Positions 1-9,227 of a stretch of 64,000 bases of DNA are shown piece by piece. The stretch is from positions 5,270,001 through 5,334,000 of the forward strand of contig NZ_CP029378.1 in the NCBI RefSeq assembly GCF_003268675.1, in the 5' to 3' direction. Made by a program: the position numbers and the translations under genes. This DNA is from Streptomyces bacillaris (GTDB taxonomy: Bacteria; Actinomycetota; Actinomycetes; Streptomycetales; Streptomycetaceae). How positions within the stretch are numbered: the first letter of the stretch is position 1; each line of letters starts with the position of its first letter. The notes below the pieces were generated by a model. The model searched no databases. It saw only the letters and a list, made by a program, of their open reading frames with translations, and was not told the origin of the DNA.

Positions 1-72
1 CTTGCGATCGTGGCAGTAGCCTGCCCGACACGGGAGCGTGTGCGCCAGTCCACGGCCTCCGGGGGTCTGCGC

Positions 73-3066
73 TCAGCCCTCCCTGGTCCGTACGGTGACG
101 TGGTCGACCCGCATCGGACGGCCCGGCTCGGTGGCGGGACCCGCCGTCGCCCCGTCCGCCAGCGGGAGTGCACCGCCGATCGCCACGTTGAGGATCAGGA
201 ACACCCCGTGGTCCACAGTCTGTTGCCAGGTCCGCCGGTCCATCTGCTCCGCCCGCACCCGGAAGTACACGCGGTCGTCCAGATACCAGCGGACCTCGTC
301 CGCGCCGAGGTCGACCTCCACGGCGTACGTATGGAACTCCGTACGGCAGGTCGCGCACGCCTGCGGACCCGAGGTCAGCCCCACGGGCTCCCGGCACGGG
401 CCGCCCTCCAGCACCCCGCAGTGCATCGAACCGAACACGGAGTCACGGCCGTTGACGGACTCCATGATGTCCAGCTCGCCGACGCCCGGCCAGCCGGTGT
501 ACCCGTCGCGCAGCGAGGCGCCCAGGGTCCAGAACGCGGGCCAGTACCCCGCCGCCCCGGCCCCGGTCACCTCCGGCAGCGCGATCGACGCCTCGATCCG
601 CAGCACCCCGCCGGGCGGCGGCGCGAAGTCGGACCGTACGGTCGTGATCCGCCCCGAACTCCACTGGTCCCCCTTCCTCGTGGGGACGATCTCCAGCACG
701 CCCCGGCCGTCCAGGCGCACGTTCTCCGTGGAGTCGGTCATGGCCGTGATCTCGCCCGTCCCCCACTGCGGGGCCGGGCAGCCGGGGTAGCAGGTGCCGA
801 GGTCGTACTGCCAGTGGGCGGGGGAGGGGCGGGTGCCCGCCGGGCCGTCGAAGTCGTCCCGCAGCAGTTCGGTCCAGCCATCAGGCCCGGGGACCGGGGC
901 AGTTGTGGGCGTTGCGGTGGTGGGCAGTGCGCCCGCCTCCGTCAGCAGCCGCTCCAGGCGCGGGGTGAGCACGACGGCCGCCACATTGGTGAGGTGGGCG
1001 TCGTCGCGGTAGAGCAGGATGCGCTCCCGGACCGCCGGGCAGGTCGGGCCGTCGCCCGGGCAGAGGGCCGGGTTCACGCTGATGGTCCGCACGCCCGGCA
1101 CCGCGCCCGACGCGATCCGGCGCGCCAGCGGATCGTCCCGGACCGCCTCCGCCCGGTCGAACGCGCAGGCGGCCGCGTCGGCCGGGGCGCCGGAGACACA
1201 GGCCGGGATGTCCGTGCCGGGGACCGGGGTGTCCTCGATGTAGACGATCGGGGCGCCGATCTTCCGCAGCGGCCCGAGCGTCTTCTCCCAGGCGGCGGCG
1301 AGGAGTTCACGGTCGGTGGTGTACCGGTTGAGCGAGGCGATCACGATGAGCCGGGGCTTCGGCCCCGTACGCAACCGGTCCAGGGCGTCGGCGCGCCAGG
1401 TGTCGCACTCCCGGTAGGCGCGCCCCAGTTGCGGGCTGTCCACCGTCAACTGCGGCAGCGGGCAGCCCTGCTTGACCAACTCCTGGAGCGCCCAGCCGCG
1501 TTGGGCGGCCAGCGCCAGCATCGGGGAGAACCACTGGCCCGCGTGCGAGTCACCGAGCAGCACGATCCGGTCCGGGCTGTCCACCGCCCCGAACAGGCAC
1601 TGCGGGCTGCGGGTCACCTCCGGGGCGACCTGGCAGTCCCGGTCAGGAGGGAAGTCCTTGCGGGCCTGCACCGGGTTCGGCACCACCGGACCGTCCGCCG
1701 CGGCACCCCCGAGCAGCGACGCGCCCGAAGCGGCCCCCGGCGGCAGCCCCTTGACGTCGACCGGGGTGGCGGGGCCCATCAGGTGCAGCGTCGCCGTGCC
1801 CACGACCAGGGCGAGCGCGACCGGCAGCACGATGGCGGAGACGCCCACCGCCAGTCCGCGCCGGGGGAGTTCGGAGACCGTACGGCTGCGGCGCAGCGGC
1901 TGCTCGACCCACCGCATGGTGGCGAGCGCGGGCAGGACGGCCACCAGCGTCCACGCCGTCCTCGCGGGCCAGCCGAGCGTGCCGAGCCGGGCCTCCGCCA
2001 GGACGAGCACCGGCCAGTGCCAGAGGTAGAGGGTGTAGGAGAGCCGTCCGATGGCCCGGGGCGCCCGTCCGGCGAGCAACCGGCCCACCCCGTAAGCACC
2101 TTGGGCGTCCCGCTCGCCCCGCCCCGGTATCGCGGCGAGGATCACGGCGGCGGTGGCCAGGGTCGGGACGAGCGCCGCCCAGCCGGGGTACGGCGTCGAC
2201 GCGTCGTACGCCATCACGCACCAGCCGATCGCCACCGCCCCGCCCCAGCCGCACAGCAGCCGCAGCGGACGCGGCCCGCGCAGCAGATGCCAGGGCAGCA
2301 GCGCGAGCAGCGCCCCCACCCCGAACTGCCAGACGCGCGAGGGCGTTCCGAGGTACGCCAGCGAGGCCGAGTCCGCCGTCCAGTGCAGCGAGAGGACGAA
2401 CGATCCGAGGACCAGCGCCCCGGTGACCACCGCCACGACCGCCCGCACGGCCCGCCCCCGCCGTACGGCACGGGTGGCGGAGAGGGCGGCCACCGCGAGC
2501 AGCGGGGCCCAGAACAGATAGAACTGCTCCTCCACGGCGAGCGACCAGAAGTGCAGCAGCGGGCTCTGGTCGTGCCCGGCCGCCAGATAGTCGGTCTGCT
2601 GGGAGACGAACCGCCAGTTGGCGACGGAGAGCGCCGCCGCGAGGACGTCGTACTCCAGGTCCGTGCGGCGCAGCGGTACGGTCAGCCAGGCTCCCGCCAC
2701 CGCGACCGCCGCGAGCACCACGGCGGCCGAGGGCAGCAGTCGCCGGGCCCGGCGGGAGAAGAAGTCACCGAGCCGGATGCGGCCGGTGCTGATGGCCTCC
2801 CGGACCAGCAGCCCGGTGATCAGATAGCCGGAGATGACGAAGAAGACGTCCACCCCGATGAACCCGCCCGCCAGGCCCGGGATTTCGGCGTGGAAGGCGA
2901 GGACCGCGAGGACGGCGACCGCGCGCAGCCCCTCGATGTCGGGCCGGAACGCCGAGCGGTGCGGGCTCGGCCCGGACTCACCGCCCGTGCGGGCGGCGGG
3001 CGGTGCGGGCGGCGGCGGGGCGGCGGGGCGCTTCCGGCGGGGGCCGGGAGCGAGGAGGAAGGGCAT
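73..3066 (-). CDS. Acyltransferase-3 / SGNH / GH16 three-domain membrane fusion protein
   Basis: 997 residues, likely modifying a cell-surface polysaccharide. After a Pro-rich N-terminus, residues about 38-390 form a multi-pass acyltransferase-3 (OafA/YrhL-like) domain, with the opening RPDIEGLRAVAVL, the FIGVDVFFVISGYLI stretch and FWSLAVEEQFY. Residues about 440-715 form an SGNH domain (GDSHAGQW near 504, DDAHLT near 686). Residues about 728-997 form a GH16 glucanase-like domain whose catalytic motif is GELDIMES near 863. AT3-SGNH fusions are a known O-acetyltransferase layout; a further GH16 domain on the same chain is unusual. The gene ends 40 bp after the cellulose-synthase-like gene at 3106-4851, in the same direction, so the two probably form an operon: GT2 makes a glycan, this protein acylates and trims it. 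Glycan identity is inference. Confidence 0.9.
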   Translation of the reverse strand: MPFLLAPGPRRKRPAAPPPPAPPAARTGGESGPSPHRSAFRPDIEGLRAVAVLAVLAFHAEIPGLAGGFIGVDVFFVISGYLITGLLVREAISTGRIRLGDFFSRRARRLLPSAAVVLAAVAVAGAWLTVPLRRTDLEYDVLAAALSVANWRFVSQQTDYLAAGHDQSPLLHFWSLAVEEQFYLFWAPLLAVAALSATRAVRRGRAVRAVVAVVTGALVLGSFVLSLHWTADSASLAYLGTPSRVWQFGVGALLALLPWHLLRGPRPLRLLCGWGGAVAIGWCVMAYDASTPYPGWAALVPTLATAAVILAAIPGRGERDAQGAYGVGRLLAGRAPRAIGRLSYTLYLWHWPVLVLAEARLGTLGWPARTAWTLVAVLPALATMRWVEQPLRRSRTVSELPRRGLAVGVSAIVLPVALALVVGTATLHLMGPATPVDVKGLPPGAASGASLLGGAAADGPVVPNPVQARKDFPPDRDCQVAPEVTRSPQCLFGAVDSPDRIVLLGDSHAGQWFSPMLALAAQRGWALQELVKQGCPLPQLTVDSPQLGRAYRECDTWRADALDRLRTGPKPRLIVIASLNRYTTDRELLAAAWEKTLGPLRKIGAPIVYIEDTPVPGTDIPACVSGAPADAAACAFDRAEAVRDDPLARRIASGAVPGVRTISVNPALCPGDGPTCPAVRERILLYRDDAHLTNVAAVVLTPRLERLLTEAGALPTTATPTTAPVPGPDGWTELLRDDFDGPAGTRPSPAHWQYDLGTCYPGCPAPQWGTGEITAMTDSTENVRLDGRGVLEIVPTRKGDQWSSGRITTVRSDFAPPPGGVLRIEASIALPEVTGAGAAGYWPAFWTLGASLRDGYTGWPGVGELDIMESVNGRDSVFGSMHCGVLEGGPCREPVGLTSGPQACATCRTEFHTYAVEVDLGADEVRWYLDDRVYFRVRAEQMDRRTWQQTVDHGVFLILNVAIGGALPLADGATAGPATEPGRPMRVDHVTVRTREG

Positions 3067-3105
3067 GGTGGTGAGGCCTTTCGAGGCGGCTCGGTGCGGC
3101 GCGGC

Positions 3106-4851
3106 TCAGCTCGACCAGGGGAGCATCGGGTTGACCCACCCCGAGGCGAGCAGACCGGTGAGCAGGAGGAGGGCGGAGGCGGCGAGGGTTTCGGGCCAGC
3201 GGCGGGGCAGCACGCCGGAGGGGGAGGCGCGGAGCCGGTCGAGCAGGCCGCTCGCCCCCGGTCCGGTTCCCGCCGTCGTGCTCACCACCGCTCCCGCCGA
3301 GACCCCTGCCTTCGCCTCCGCGCCCGCTCCCGGTCGCAGCTCGGCCCACAGGTCCCGGATCAGCGGCACATTGATCTGGAGCTGCACCAACAGGTAGAGC
3401 AGCAGACCCCAGTTGGGCTCCCAGCCGTTACGGGCCACGGCCAGCGCCAGCCCGGCCGTCGCGGCCCCGTTGGAGAGGGCGAGCCAGACCAGCGAGACGC
3501 CCACCACCCGGCGGGCCATCGACCCCGAACTCCCCCTGGAGCGCACCCCCGTGGGCACCCACGCGGCGCTGCGGCCCCGCAGGGTGTGCCAGAACGCGGT
3601 GGCGGCGGCCACGCTGGTCAGGACGTTGGCCCGGATCACCTCGACGCGCCAGCGGGTCCGGCTGATCCGGGGCAGCAGCACATGCCAGAGCCAGAGCGGG
3701 GCGAGCAGCGGCAGCACGTGCCAGGGTCGGATGTGGTCCGGGTACCAGAACATCATCACCAGCGGCGGCAGCGGCGCGGCGAAGGTGTTCACGGCGGTGG
3801 TGAGGTAGCCGACCACACCTTCGTAGAAGCAGAGCCGCATCCGCCAGGGCGCCCGCATCCGCTTCAGGACCGGCGTCCCGAGGAGGTGGAGGTTGCCCAT
3901 CGCCCACCGGTACTGCTGGTTGACGTAGGAGGTCAGCTCGTCGGGCGAGGTGCCCTTGGCGACCAGGACGGGGACGTACAGGGTGCGGAACCCCTGCTCG
4001 TGCAGGGCGAGCCCGGTGTACAGGTCCTCGCTGTGGTCGAGCCGGGCGAAGCCGCCCGCCAGGTCGATCGCGGTGCGCCGGTAGACGGCGTTGGAGCCGC
4101 AGCAGATGGCGGCGTCACTGGCGTCCCGGGACGGCTGGATCCACCGGAAGAACCACTCCTGGGCCGAGCCGGCGGCGCGCTGGATCCACCCCATCGTGCC
4201 GTCGGTGTCGAAGCACTGGGGGCTCTGCACGATGCCGACGGCGGGGTCCGCGAGATACGGGACGAGGTGGCGCAGGAAGTCCGGGCGGGGCGCGAAGTCC
4301 GCGTCCAGGATCGCGATGTACTCCGAACTGCTCAGCGTCAGCGCGTGGTTGAGGTTGCCCGCCTTCTTCAGGTGGCCCCGGTCGGGGCGGACGACGTAGG
4401 TGTAGCCGTATCGGGCGGCCAGCTCCGCGACCTCCGGCCGGTCGCCGTCGTCCAGCACCCAGACGGTCAGCGCGCCGGGCCAGTCCACGGCGGCGACCGC
4501 GCGGTAGGCGTTGGCGAGGACGGGAAGCGGTTCGCCGCAGGTCGGCAGGTACAGGTCCACGGTGGGGAGTTCGGCGGGCGCCCAGGCGTGGACGAGCACC
4601 TCGTGCGAGGCCCGGGTGAGCCGCCGCTGACGCAGGCCGTTGACCGAGGAGAGCGCCAGCGCCACGACGTTGAGGGCGAGAACCGCGAGGAACGCCCAGA
4701 GAGCCGGGGTCCGTAACGCGAAGGCGAACATGGTGGCCGCCGTGAAGACGAAGGCCAGCGAGCTGCTCACCAGCACCCAGCGGCGCTGTGGCCCGAAGTA
4801 CCAGTACAGCTCGTCGTCGGACGGAGGTTGCGGAAGGTGATGCACGGTCAT
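3106..4851 (-). CDS. Cellulose-synthase-like family 2 glycosyltransferase
   Basis: Processive membrane GT2. Two N-terminal membrane segments precede the catalytic domain, which carries the D, DxD, TED-like and QxxRW signature: VLDDGDR, DADFA, SEDLYTG and QQYRWAMG. Several C-terminal membrane helices follow. This is the bacterial cellulose synthase/hyaluronan synthase-like layout, so it should polymerise a beta-linked glycan from a UDP-sugar across the membrane; substrate cannot be read from sequence. The ATG at 4851 has a G-rich ribosome-binding stretch just upstream; an in-frame GTG at 4863 would add four residues. No GlxA-type copper oxidase or GH6 partner is visible, so this is not the well-known cslA-glxA locus. 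Its partner is the downstream AT3/SGNH/GH16 protein. Two dre-like operators lie upstream. Confidence 0.9.
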   Translation of the reverse strand: MTVHHLPQPPSDDELYWYFGPQRRWVLVSSSLAFVFTAATMFAFALRTPALWAFLAVLALNVVALALSSVNGLRQRRLTRASHEVLVHAWAPAELPTVDLYLPTCGEPLPVLANAYRAVAAVDWPGALTVWVLDDGDRPEVAELAARYGYTYVVRPDRGHLKKAGNLNHALTLSSSEYIAILDADFAPRPDFLRHLVPYLADPAVGIVQSPQCFDTDGTMGWIQRAAGSAQEWFFRWIQPSRDASDAAICCGSNAVYRRTAIDLAGGFARLDHSEDLYTGLALHEQGFRTLYVPVLVAKGTSPDELTSYVNQQYRWAMGNLHLLGTPVLKRMRAPWRMRLCFYEGVVGYLTTAVNTFAAPLPPLVMMFWYPDHIRPWHVLPLLAPLWLWHVLLPRISRTRWRVEVIRANVLTSVAAATAFWHTLRGRSAAWVPTGVRSRGSSGSMARRVVGVSLVWLALSNGAATAGLALAVARNGWEPNWGLLLYLLVQLQINVPLIRDLWAELRPGAGAEAKAGVSAGAVVSTTAGTGPGASGLLDRLRASPSGVLPRRWPETLAASALLLLTGLLASGWVNPMLPWSS

Positions 4852-4904
4852 ATAGCCCCCCACGGCTGCGTATGTACCCGTTTCAGGTGGCCCACCCTAC
4901 TGCC

Positions 4905-4920
4905 AAAGGTATAGACCACT
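4905..4920. promoter_or_regulatory. dre-like site 1 (putative DasR operator)
   Basis: The 16-mer AAAGGTATAGACCACT matches the published DasR consensus ACTGGTCTAGACCACT at 13 of 16 positions, with the right half site intact. It lies 54-69 bp upstream of the GT2 start codon, a plausible place for repression. DasR is the GlcNAc-responsive GntR-family regulator of Streptomyces; binding here is inferred. Confidence 0.55.
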
Positions 4921-4973
4921 TGCGCGAGACCGAGGCGACGGACGGGAATGAGACAGCGGATTGGCGTATCTCA

Positions 4974-4989
4974 ATTGGTCCAGACCTCT
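4974..4989. promoter_or_regulatory. dre-like site 2 (putative DasR operator)
   Basis: The 16-mer ATTGGTCCAGACCTCT also matches the DasR consensus at 13 of 16 positions, with different mismatches from site 1. The sites start 69 bp apart. Two independent near-matches in one intergenic region make chance less likely than for a single hit. Confidence 0.5.
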
Positions 4990-5191
4990 GGGTGTTCCCA
5001 TTCGAACCGCCCCGCCGTCCGGCGGGGGAAGGGCCAGGTCACGCGCGGGTGAACAGTCCCGGAAGAGTTTCCGGGAGAGCCCCCGGAGGAGTTACGGGCC
5101 CCGGTGGGCGGGGTACGGCCGGACCCCGGCGGAGGTGTCCGACGTACGGGACACCGGGCACACCCCGCACCCCGGACGGCACAATGGGCGC

Positions 5192-6013
5192 ATGCCGATA
5201 CCCAGCCGCGCCGCCCTCGTCGACCACCTCGTCCGTACGCGTATCGCGGGGGACGTGGCCACGCCTCGCGACAACAACCTCTCCCACTACCGCAAGCTCG
5301 CCAACGGTGACCGTCACTACTGGCTGGGCCTGGAGCTGGGCGACCGCTGGACCGACGAGCAGGACGTGCTCGCGGTGATGGCCGAGCGGTGCGGGGTGAA
5401 CGACGACCCCGCGCACCGGGCGGGCCAGGACACCATCGACCCCGAGCTGACGGTCGACGCCCTGGAGCGGATGGCGGCCCGCCTGCGCAAGGCCGCCGAC
5501 GGCCGGGAGCGGGTCCTCTTCGCCACCGGCCACCCCGGCGGCCTGCTGGACGTGCACCGGCGGACGGCGGACGCGCTGCGCCGCGCGGGCTGCGAGATCG
5601 TCCGCATCCCGTCGGGGCTGATCGCGGACGAGGGGCTCGTCGTCCAGTTCGCGGACGTCGCGATGCTGGAGCGCGGGGCCACCCTCTGGCACACCCACTC
5701 CCCGGCCCCGATGGCGGCCATCCTGGACGCCATGGCCCACCTGGACCGCCCGCTGCCCGACCTCGTCGTCGCGGACCACGGCTGGGCGGGATGCGCGGGC
5801 CAGCGCGGGGTGGACGCGATCGGGTACGCGGACTGCAACGACCCGGCCCTCTTCCTCGGCGAGTCGGAGGGCACCCTCCAGGTCACCGTCCCGCTGGACG
5901 ACCACGTCACCGACCCGCGCTCCTACGACCCGATGACGGAGTACCTGCTGCACGCGGCGGGGCTGCTGGAGGACGACGACGCGCCGGTCCAGGAGCCCGA
6001 ACCGGCCGCGTAA
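5192..6013 (+). CDS. Phosphatase-like conserved protein
   Basis: 273 residues from the ATG at 5192 (MPIPSRAALVDHLV). Nothing upstream in frame looks coding, so the longer in-frame extension from 4961 is not used. The protein has no signal peptide or membrane segment. It resembles a conserved Streptomyces family usually annotated as phosphatase, with acidic and His-rich motifs (FATGHPGG, WHTHSP, VVADHGWAG). The C-terminus is acidic. No reaction can be assigned from motifs alone. It is transcribed divergently from the GT2 gene and convergently with the CDF transporter, with an 18-bp gap before the latter. Confidence 0.7.
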   Translation: MPIPSRAALVDHLVRTRIAGDVATPRDNNLSHYRKLANGDRHYWLGLELGDRWTDEQDVLAVMAERCGVNDDPAHRAGQDTIDPELTVDALERMAARLRKAADGRERVLFATGHPGGLLDVHRRTADALRRAGCEIVRIPSGLIADEGLVVQFADVAMLERGATLWHTHSPAPMAAILDAMAHLDRPLPDLVVADHGWAGCAGQRGVDAIGYADCNDPALFLGESEGTLQVTVPLDDHVTDPRSYDPMTEYLLHAAGLLEDDDAPVQEPEPAA

Positions 6014-6030
6014 GGACCGGGAGGCCGCCT

Positions 6031-7005
6031 TCAGGGCGCGGGAGGCCGCCGCTGTCCGCGCCCCGGCGTCGGGTCCAGATACACCCGCCGCACCGAGGGG
6101 AACCGCTCCCGCAGCTGCGCCTCCGCCTCCTCGCAGGCCCACTCGACCTCCGCCGCCGTGGCCATGTCCCGGAAGTCGACCTTCGCGGCGATCATGATCT
6201 CGGCCGGTCCCTGGATGAGCGTGGTCAGCTCCAGTACGTCGACGATGTGGGGGACCGACCGCAGCTCCTCGCGCACCCCCGCCCGCATCGCCGCGGGCAG
6301 CGGGCGCCCGATGAGCAGCTGCGCGTTGGACCGGCCGAGCACCCAGGCCACGTACACCAGGAGCAGGCCGATCAGACAGGACGCGATCCCGTCCCAGACC
6401 CCGGACCCCGTCAGCTGCCCGCCGAGCAGCCCGCCCGCCGCCAGCAGCAGCCCGATCAGGGCCGCCGAGTCCTCCATGACGACGGCCTTCACCGCGGTGT
6501 CGGGGGTGTGGCGCAGGTAGTACGTGTCCGGCACCCGCAGCCGGGCCGCCTCGCGCCGCACCTGTCTGACGCCGGTGCGCAGGGAGAACCCCTCCAGCAG
6601 GAAGGCGATGCCGAGGACGACGTACGAGACGAGCGGGTTGCCCAGCTCCTCGCCCGCGACCAGCGTGTGCACCCCGTCGTAGACGGCGAAGACCGCGCCG
6701 CCGACGAAGGTGGCGATCGAGGCGAGCATGGCCCAGATGTACCGCTCGGGGCCGTAACCGAGCGGATGGTCCTCGTCGGCCGGCTTCCCGCTCCGCTTGA
6801 GCGCGGTGAGGAGCATGACCTCGGTGACGGTGTCCGCGACCGAGTGGGCCGCCTCGGAGAGCATCGCGCTCGATCCGCTGATCAGCCCGGCGACGGCCTT
6901 CGCCACGGCGATTCCGAGATTGGCGAGGGCCGCCACGACCACGGTGAAGGTGGACTCCTCGCCGTCTGCCTTCCCGTCCGCCCCGGTCGCCTGCGCATCG
7001 CTCAT
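6031..7005 (-). CDS. Cation diffusion facilitator (CDF) family transporter
   Basis: About 324 residues from the ATG at 7005 (MSDAQATGAD). The upstream in-frame start at 7050 would add 15 residues. It is an integral membrane protein with about six helices. The first conserved helix contains SGSSAMLSEAAHSVADTVTE, carrying the acidic/His metal-site pattern of CDF proteins. A second metal-site region is MEDSAALIGLLLAAGG. The C-terminal cytoplasmic domain (after RPLPAAMRAGVREEL) looks like the CDF dimerisation domain. The expected role is proton-driven efflux of a divalent metal such as Zn or Co; the metal cannot be told from sequence. It stands alone between a convergent phosphatase-like gene and the thioesterase gene. 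Confidence 0.88.
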   Translation of the reverse strand: MSDAQATGADGKADGEESTFTVVVAALANLGIAVAKAVAGLISGSSAMLSEAAHSVADTVTEVMLLTALKRSGKPADEDHPLGYGPERYIWAMLASIATFVGGAVFAVYDGVHTLVAGEELGNPLVSYVVLGIAFLLEGFSLRTGVRQVRREAARLRVPDTYYLRHTPDTAVKAVVMEDSAALIGLLLAAGGLLGGQLTGSGVWDGIASCLIGLLLVYVAWVLGRSNAQLLIGRPLPAAMRAGVREELRSVPHIVDVLELTTLIQGPAEIMIAAKVDFRDMATAAEVEWACEEAEAQLRERFPSVRRVYLDPTPGRGQRRPPAP

Positions 7006-7068
7006 GGTGCGGAGTATGTCCGAAAGGCGACCTCGGGCGGTGCTCATCACGGGAGCGTCAGGCGGCGC

Positions 7069-7944
7069 TCATCCCCGGGGCACGCGGACGACACCCTCCT
7101 GGATGACGGTGATCGCGAGGCGCCCGTCGGCGGTGTAGATCCGGGCCTGGCCCAGCCCCCGCCCGCCGGAGGCCGACGGCGACTCCTGGTCGTACAGCAG
7201 CCATTCGTCCGCCCGGAACGGCCGGTGGAACCACATCGCGTGGTCCAGACTCGCCCCGACCACGTCCCCGACCGCCCAGCCGCCCCGCCCGTGGGCCAGG
7301 AGCACCGAGTCCAGCAGGGTCATGTCGGAGACGTACGTGGCCATGCAGACGTGCAGCAGCGGGTCGTCCGCCAGCTTGCCGTTGGTCCGGAACCAGACCT
7401 GCGAACGCGGCTCGCGCGCCTCGCCCACGGTCCCGAACGGCGGCTCGTCCACGTACCGCAGATCGACGGCGGCCCGCGCCTCGCTCAGCCGGTCCGCCAT
7501 CCCCGGGTCCGCGAAGAGGTGCGCGTACCGGGGCAGCATCTCGGCGGCCGTGGGCAGGGTCTCCGGATCGGGCGAGGCGGGCATGTCCGCCTGGTGCTCC
7601 AGCCCCTCCTCGTGACTCTGGAAGGAGGCCGAGAGGTGGAAGATCGGCTGCCCGTGCTGGACGGCGACGACCCGGCGGGTGGTGAAGGACTTCCCGTCGC
7701 GGATGCGGTCCACGGTGTAGACGATGGGCGCGCCCGGATCGCCCGCGCGCAGGAAGTACGCGTGCAGGGAATGGGCACCCCGGTCTGCCGGGACCGTCCG
7801 GCCCGCGGCGACCAGCGCCTGGGCCGCGACCTGCCCGCCGAACACCCGGGGCACGACCGCACTGCGGCTCGTGCCCCGGAAGATGTCCCGCTCGATCCGC
7901 TCCAGGTCGAGCAGATCGAGCAGGGAATCGAGTGCTGCGCTCAT
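7069..7944 (-). CDS. tesB: Acyl-CoA thioesterase II (TesB family)
   Basis: 291 residues, matching the usual length of double-hotdog TesB thioesterases, which hydrolyse medium and long acyl-CoAs to fatty acid and CoA. Visible family motifs include VFGGQVAAQAL near the N-terminus, LDHAMWFHRPFR (the Asp of the catalytic Asp-Ser/Thr-Gln triad), SPSASGGRGLGQ and VIQEGVVRVP (the Gln). It follows an acyl-CoA dehydrogenase gene by 40 bp in the same direction, so the two are probably co-transcribed in acyl-CoA turnover. Confidence 0.93.
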   Translation of the reverse strand: MSAALDSLLDLLDLERIERDIFRGTSRSAVVPRVFGGQVAAQALVAAGRTVPADRGAHSLHAYFLRAGDPGAPIVYTVDRIRDGKSFTTRRVVAVQHGQPIFHLSASFQSHEEGLEHQADMPASPDPETLPTAAEMLPRYAHLFADPGMADRLSEARAAVDLRYVDEPPFGTVGEAREPRSQVWFRTNGKLADDPLLHVCMATYVSDMTLLDSVLLAHGRGGWAVGDVVGASLDHAMWFHRPFRADEWLLYDQESPSASGGRGLGQARIYTADGRLAITVIQEGVVRVPRG

Positions 7945-7984
7945 GGAGAGAACGCCGTCCTTGCCGAACCGGTTTCCGGAGCGT

Positions 7985-9142
7985 TCACAGCCCCATCGAC
8001 TTGGCGATGATCGACTTCATGACCTCGCTGGTGCCGCCGTAGATGCGGTTGACGCGGTTGTCCGCGTACAGGCGGGCGATCGGGTACTCGTTCATGAAGC
8101 CGTAGCCGCCGTGCAGCTGGAGGCAGCGGTCGATCACGCGGTGGGCGACCTCGGTGCAGAACAGCTTGGCGGAGGCGGCCTCGGCCGCCGTCAGCTCACC
8201 GGCGTCCAGCGCCTCCAGCGCGCGGTCCGCGACGGCCTGGGCCGCGTCCACCTCGGCCTGGCAGGCGGCCAGCTCGAACTTGGTGTTCTGGAAGGAGGCG
8301 ACGGTCTTGCCGAAGACCGTGCGGTCCTGCACGTACTCCTTGGCGAACCGGACGGCGGCCGCGGCCTGGGCGTACGCGCCGAAGGCGATGCCCCAGCGCT
8401 CGGAGGCCAGGTTGGTGCCGAGGTAGCCGAAGCCCTTGTTCTCCTCGCCCATCAGGTCCTCGACCGGGACCTTGACGTCGACGAACGCCAGCTCGGCGGT
8501 GTCGGAGGTGCGCAGGCCCAGCTTGTCGAGCTTGCGGCCGACCGAGTACCCCTCGGACTTCGTGTCGACGGCGAAGAGGGAGATGCCGAAGCGGCGGTCG
8601 TCCTCGCGCGGGGCGGCGGTGCGGGCGCAGACGATGACGCGGTCGGCGTGGACACCACCGGTGATGAAGGTCTTCGCGCCGTTGAGGACGTAGTGCGTGC
8701 CGTCCTCGGAGAGCTTGGCGGTGGTCTTCATGCCCGCGACGTCGGAGCCGGTGCCCGGCTCGGTCATCGCGAGGGCCCACATCTCCTCACCGGTCGCGAA
8801 CTTCGGCAGCCAGCGCTTCTTCTGCTCGTCGGTGGCGAGCATCTTGATGTACGGGAGACCGAGCAGCGTGTGCACGCCGGAGCCGCCGAAGGTGACGCCC
8901 GCGCGGGCGGTCTCCTCGTAGATCACGGCCTCGTACTTGTGCGAGTCGATGCCCGCGCCGCCGTACTCCTCGTCGACCTCGATGCCGAAGATGCCCAGCT
9001 CGCCCAGCTTGAGGTAGAAGTCGCGCGGCGCCTGGCCGGCGGCGAACCACTCGTCGTAGACCGGCACGACCTCGGCGGCGATGAAGGCGCGGATGGTCTC
9101 CCGGAACGCCTCGTGGTCCTCGTTGAATACCGTACGGCGCAC
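7985..9142 (-). CDS. Acyl-CoA dehydrogenase (long-chain-like)
   Basis: 385 residues, full length for the FAD-dependent acyl-CoA dehydrogenase family. Family features include ALAMTEPGTGSDVAGMKTTA (FAD/substrate region), the YVLNGAKTFITGG strand and the C-terminal LHGGYGFMNEYPIARLYADNR. The C-terminal motif reads IYGGTSEVM, not IYEGT, so the catalytic Glu should come from another helix, as in long-chain and isovaleryl-CoA dehydrogenases. It probably acts in fatty or branched acyl-CoA oxidation with the downstream TesB. A TetR-type palindrome lies about 90 bp upstream of its start. Confidence 0.92.
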   Translation of the reverse strand: MRRTVFNEDHEAFRETIRAFIAAEVVPVYDEWFAAGQAPRDFYLKLGELGIFGIEVDEEYGGAGIDSHKYEAVIYEETARAGVTFGGSGVHTLLGLPYIKMLATDEQKKRWLPKFATGEEMWALAMTEPGTGSDVAGMKTTAKLSEDGTHYVLNGAKTFITGGVHADRVIVCARTAAPREDDRRFGISLFAVDTKSEGYSVGRKLDKLGLRTSDTAELAFVDVKVPVEDLMGEENKGFGYLGTNLASERWGIAFGAYAQAAAAVRFAKEYVQDRTVFGKTVASFQNTKFELAACQAEVDAAQAVADRALEALDAGELTAAEAASAKLFCTEVAHRVIDRCLQLHGGYGFMNEYPIARLYADNRVNRIYGGTSEVMKSIIAKSMGL

Positions 9143-9227
9143 GGGGTGCCTCCCTGGTCGGCTGGTGTGTCGGTCGCTCGCGCACGCTCACCGGGCATGG
9201 CTAAGCGCTTGCTCATTCTCCATCGAA

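Larger units (their letters stand above)
4852..5191. promoter_or_regulatory. Divergent intergenic region between GT2 and phosphatase-like gene
   Basis: About 340 bp with no convincing gene. It must hold the promoters for the leftward polysaccharide pair and the rightward phosphatase-like gene. It is locally more A/T-rich than the flanking genes and contains two dre-like 16-mers, annotated separately. Confidence 0.6.

Noticed and set aside
10..4716. 1568-codon open frame on the + strand
   Set aside because: It lies antisense to the GT2 and AT3/SGNH/GH16 genes, has Arg/Gly/Pro-rich composition and no domain; it is open only because of high GC.
5389..8010. 873-codon open frame on the + strand
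   Set aside because: Overlaps phosphatase, CDF and TesB genes in other frames; composition is shadow-like.
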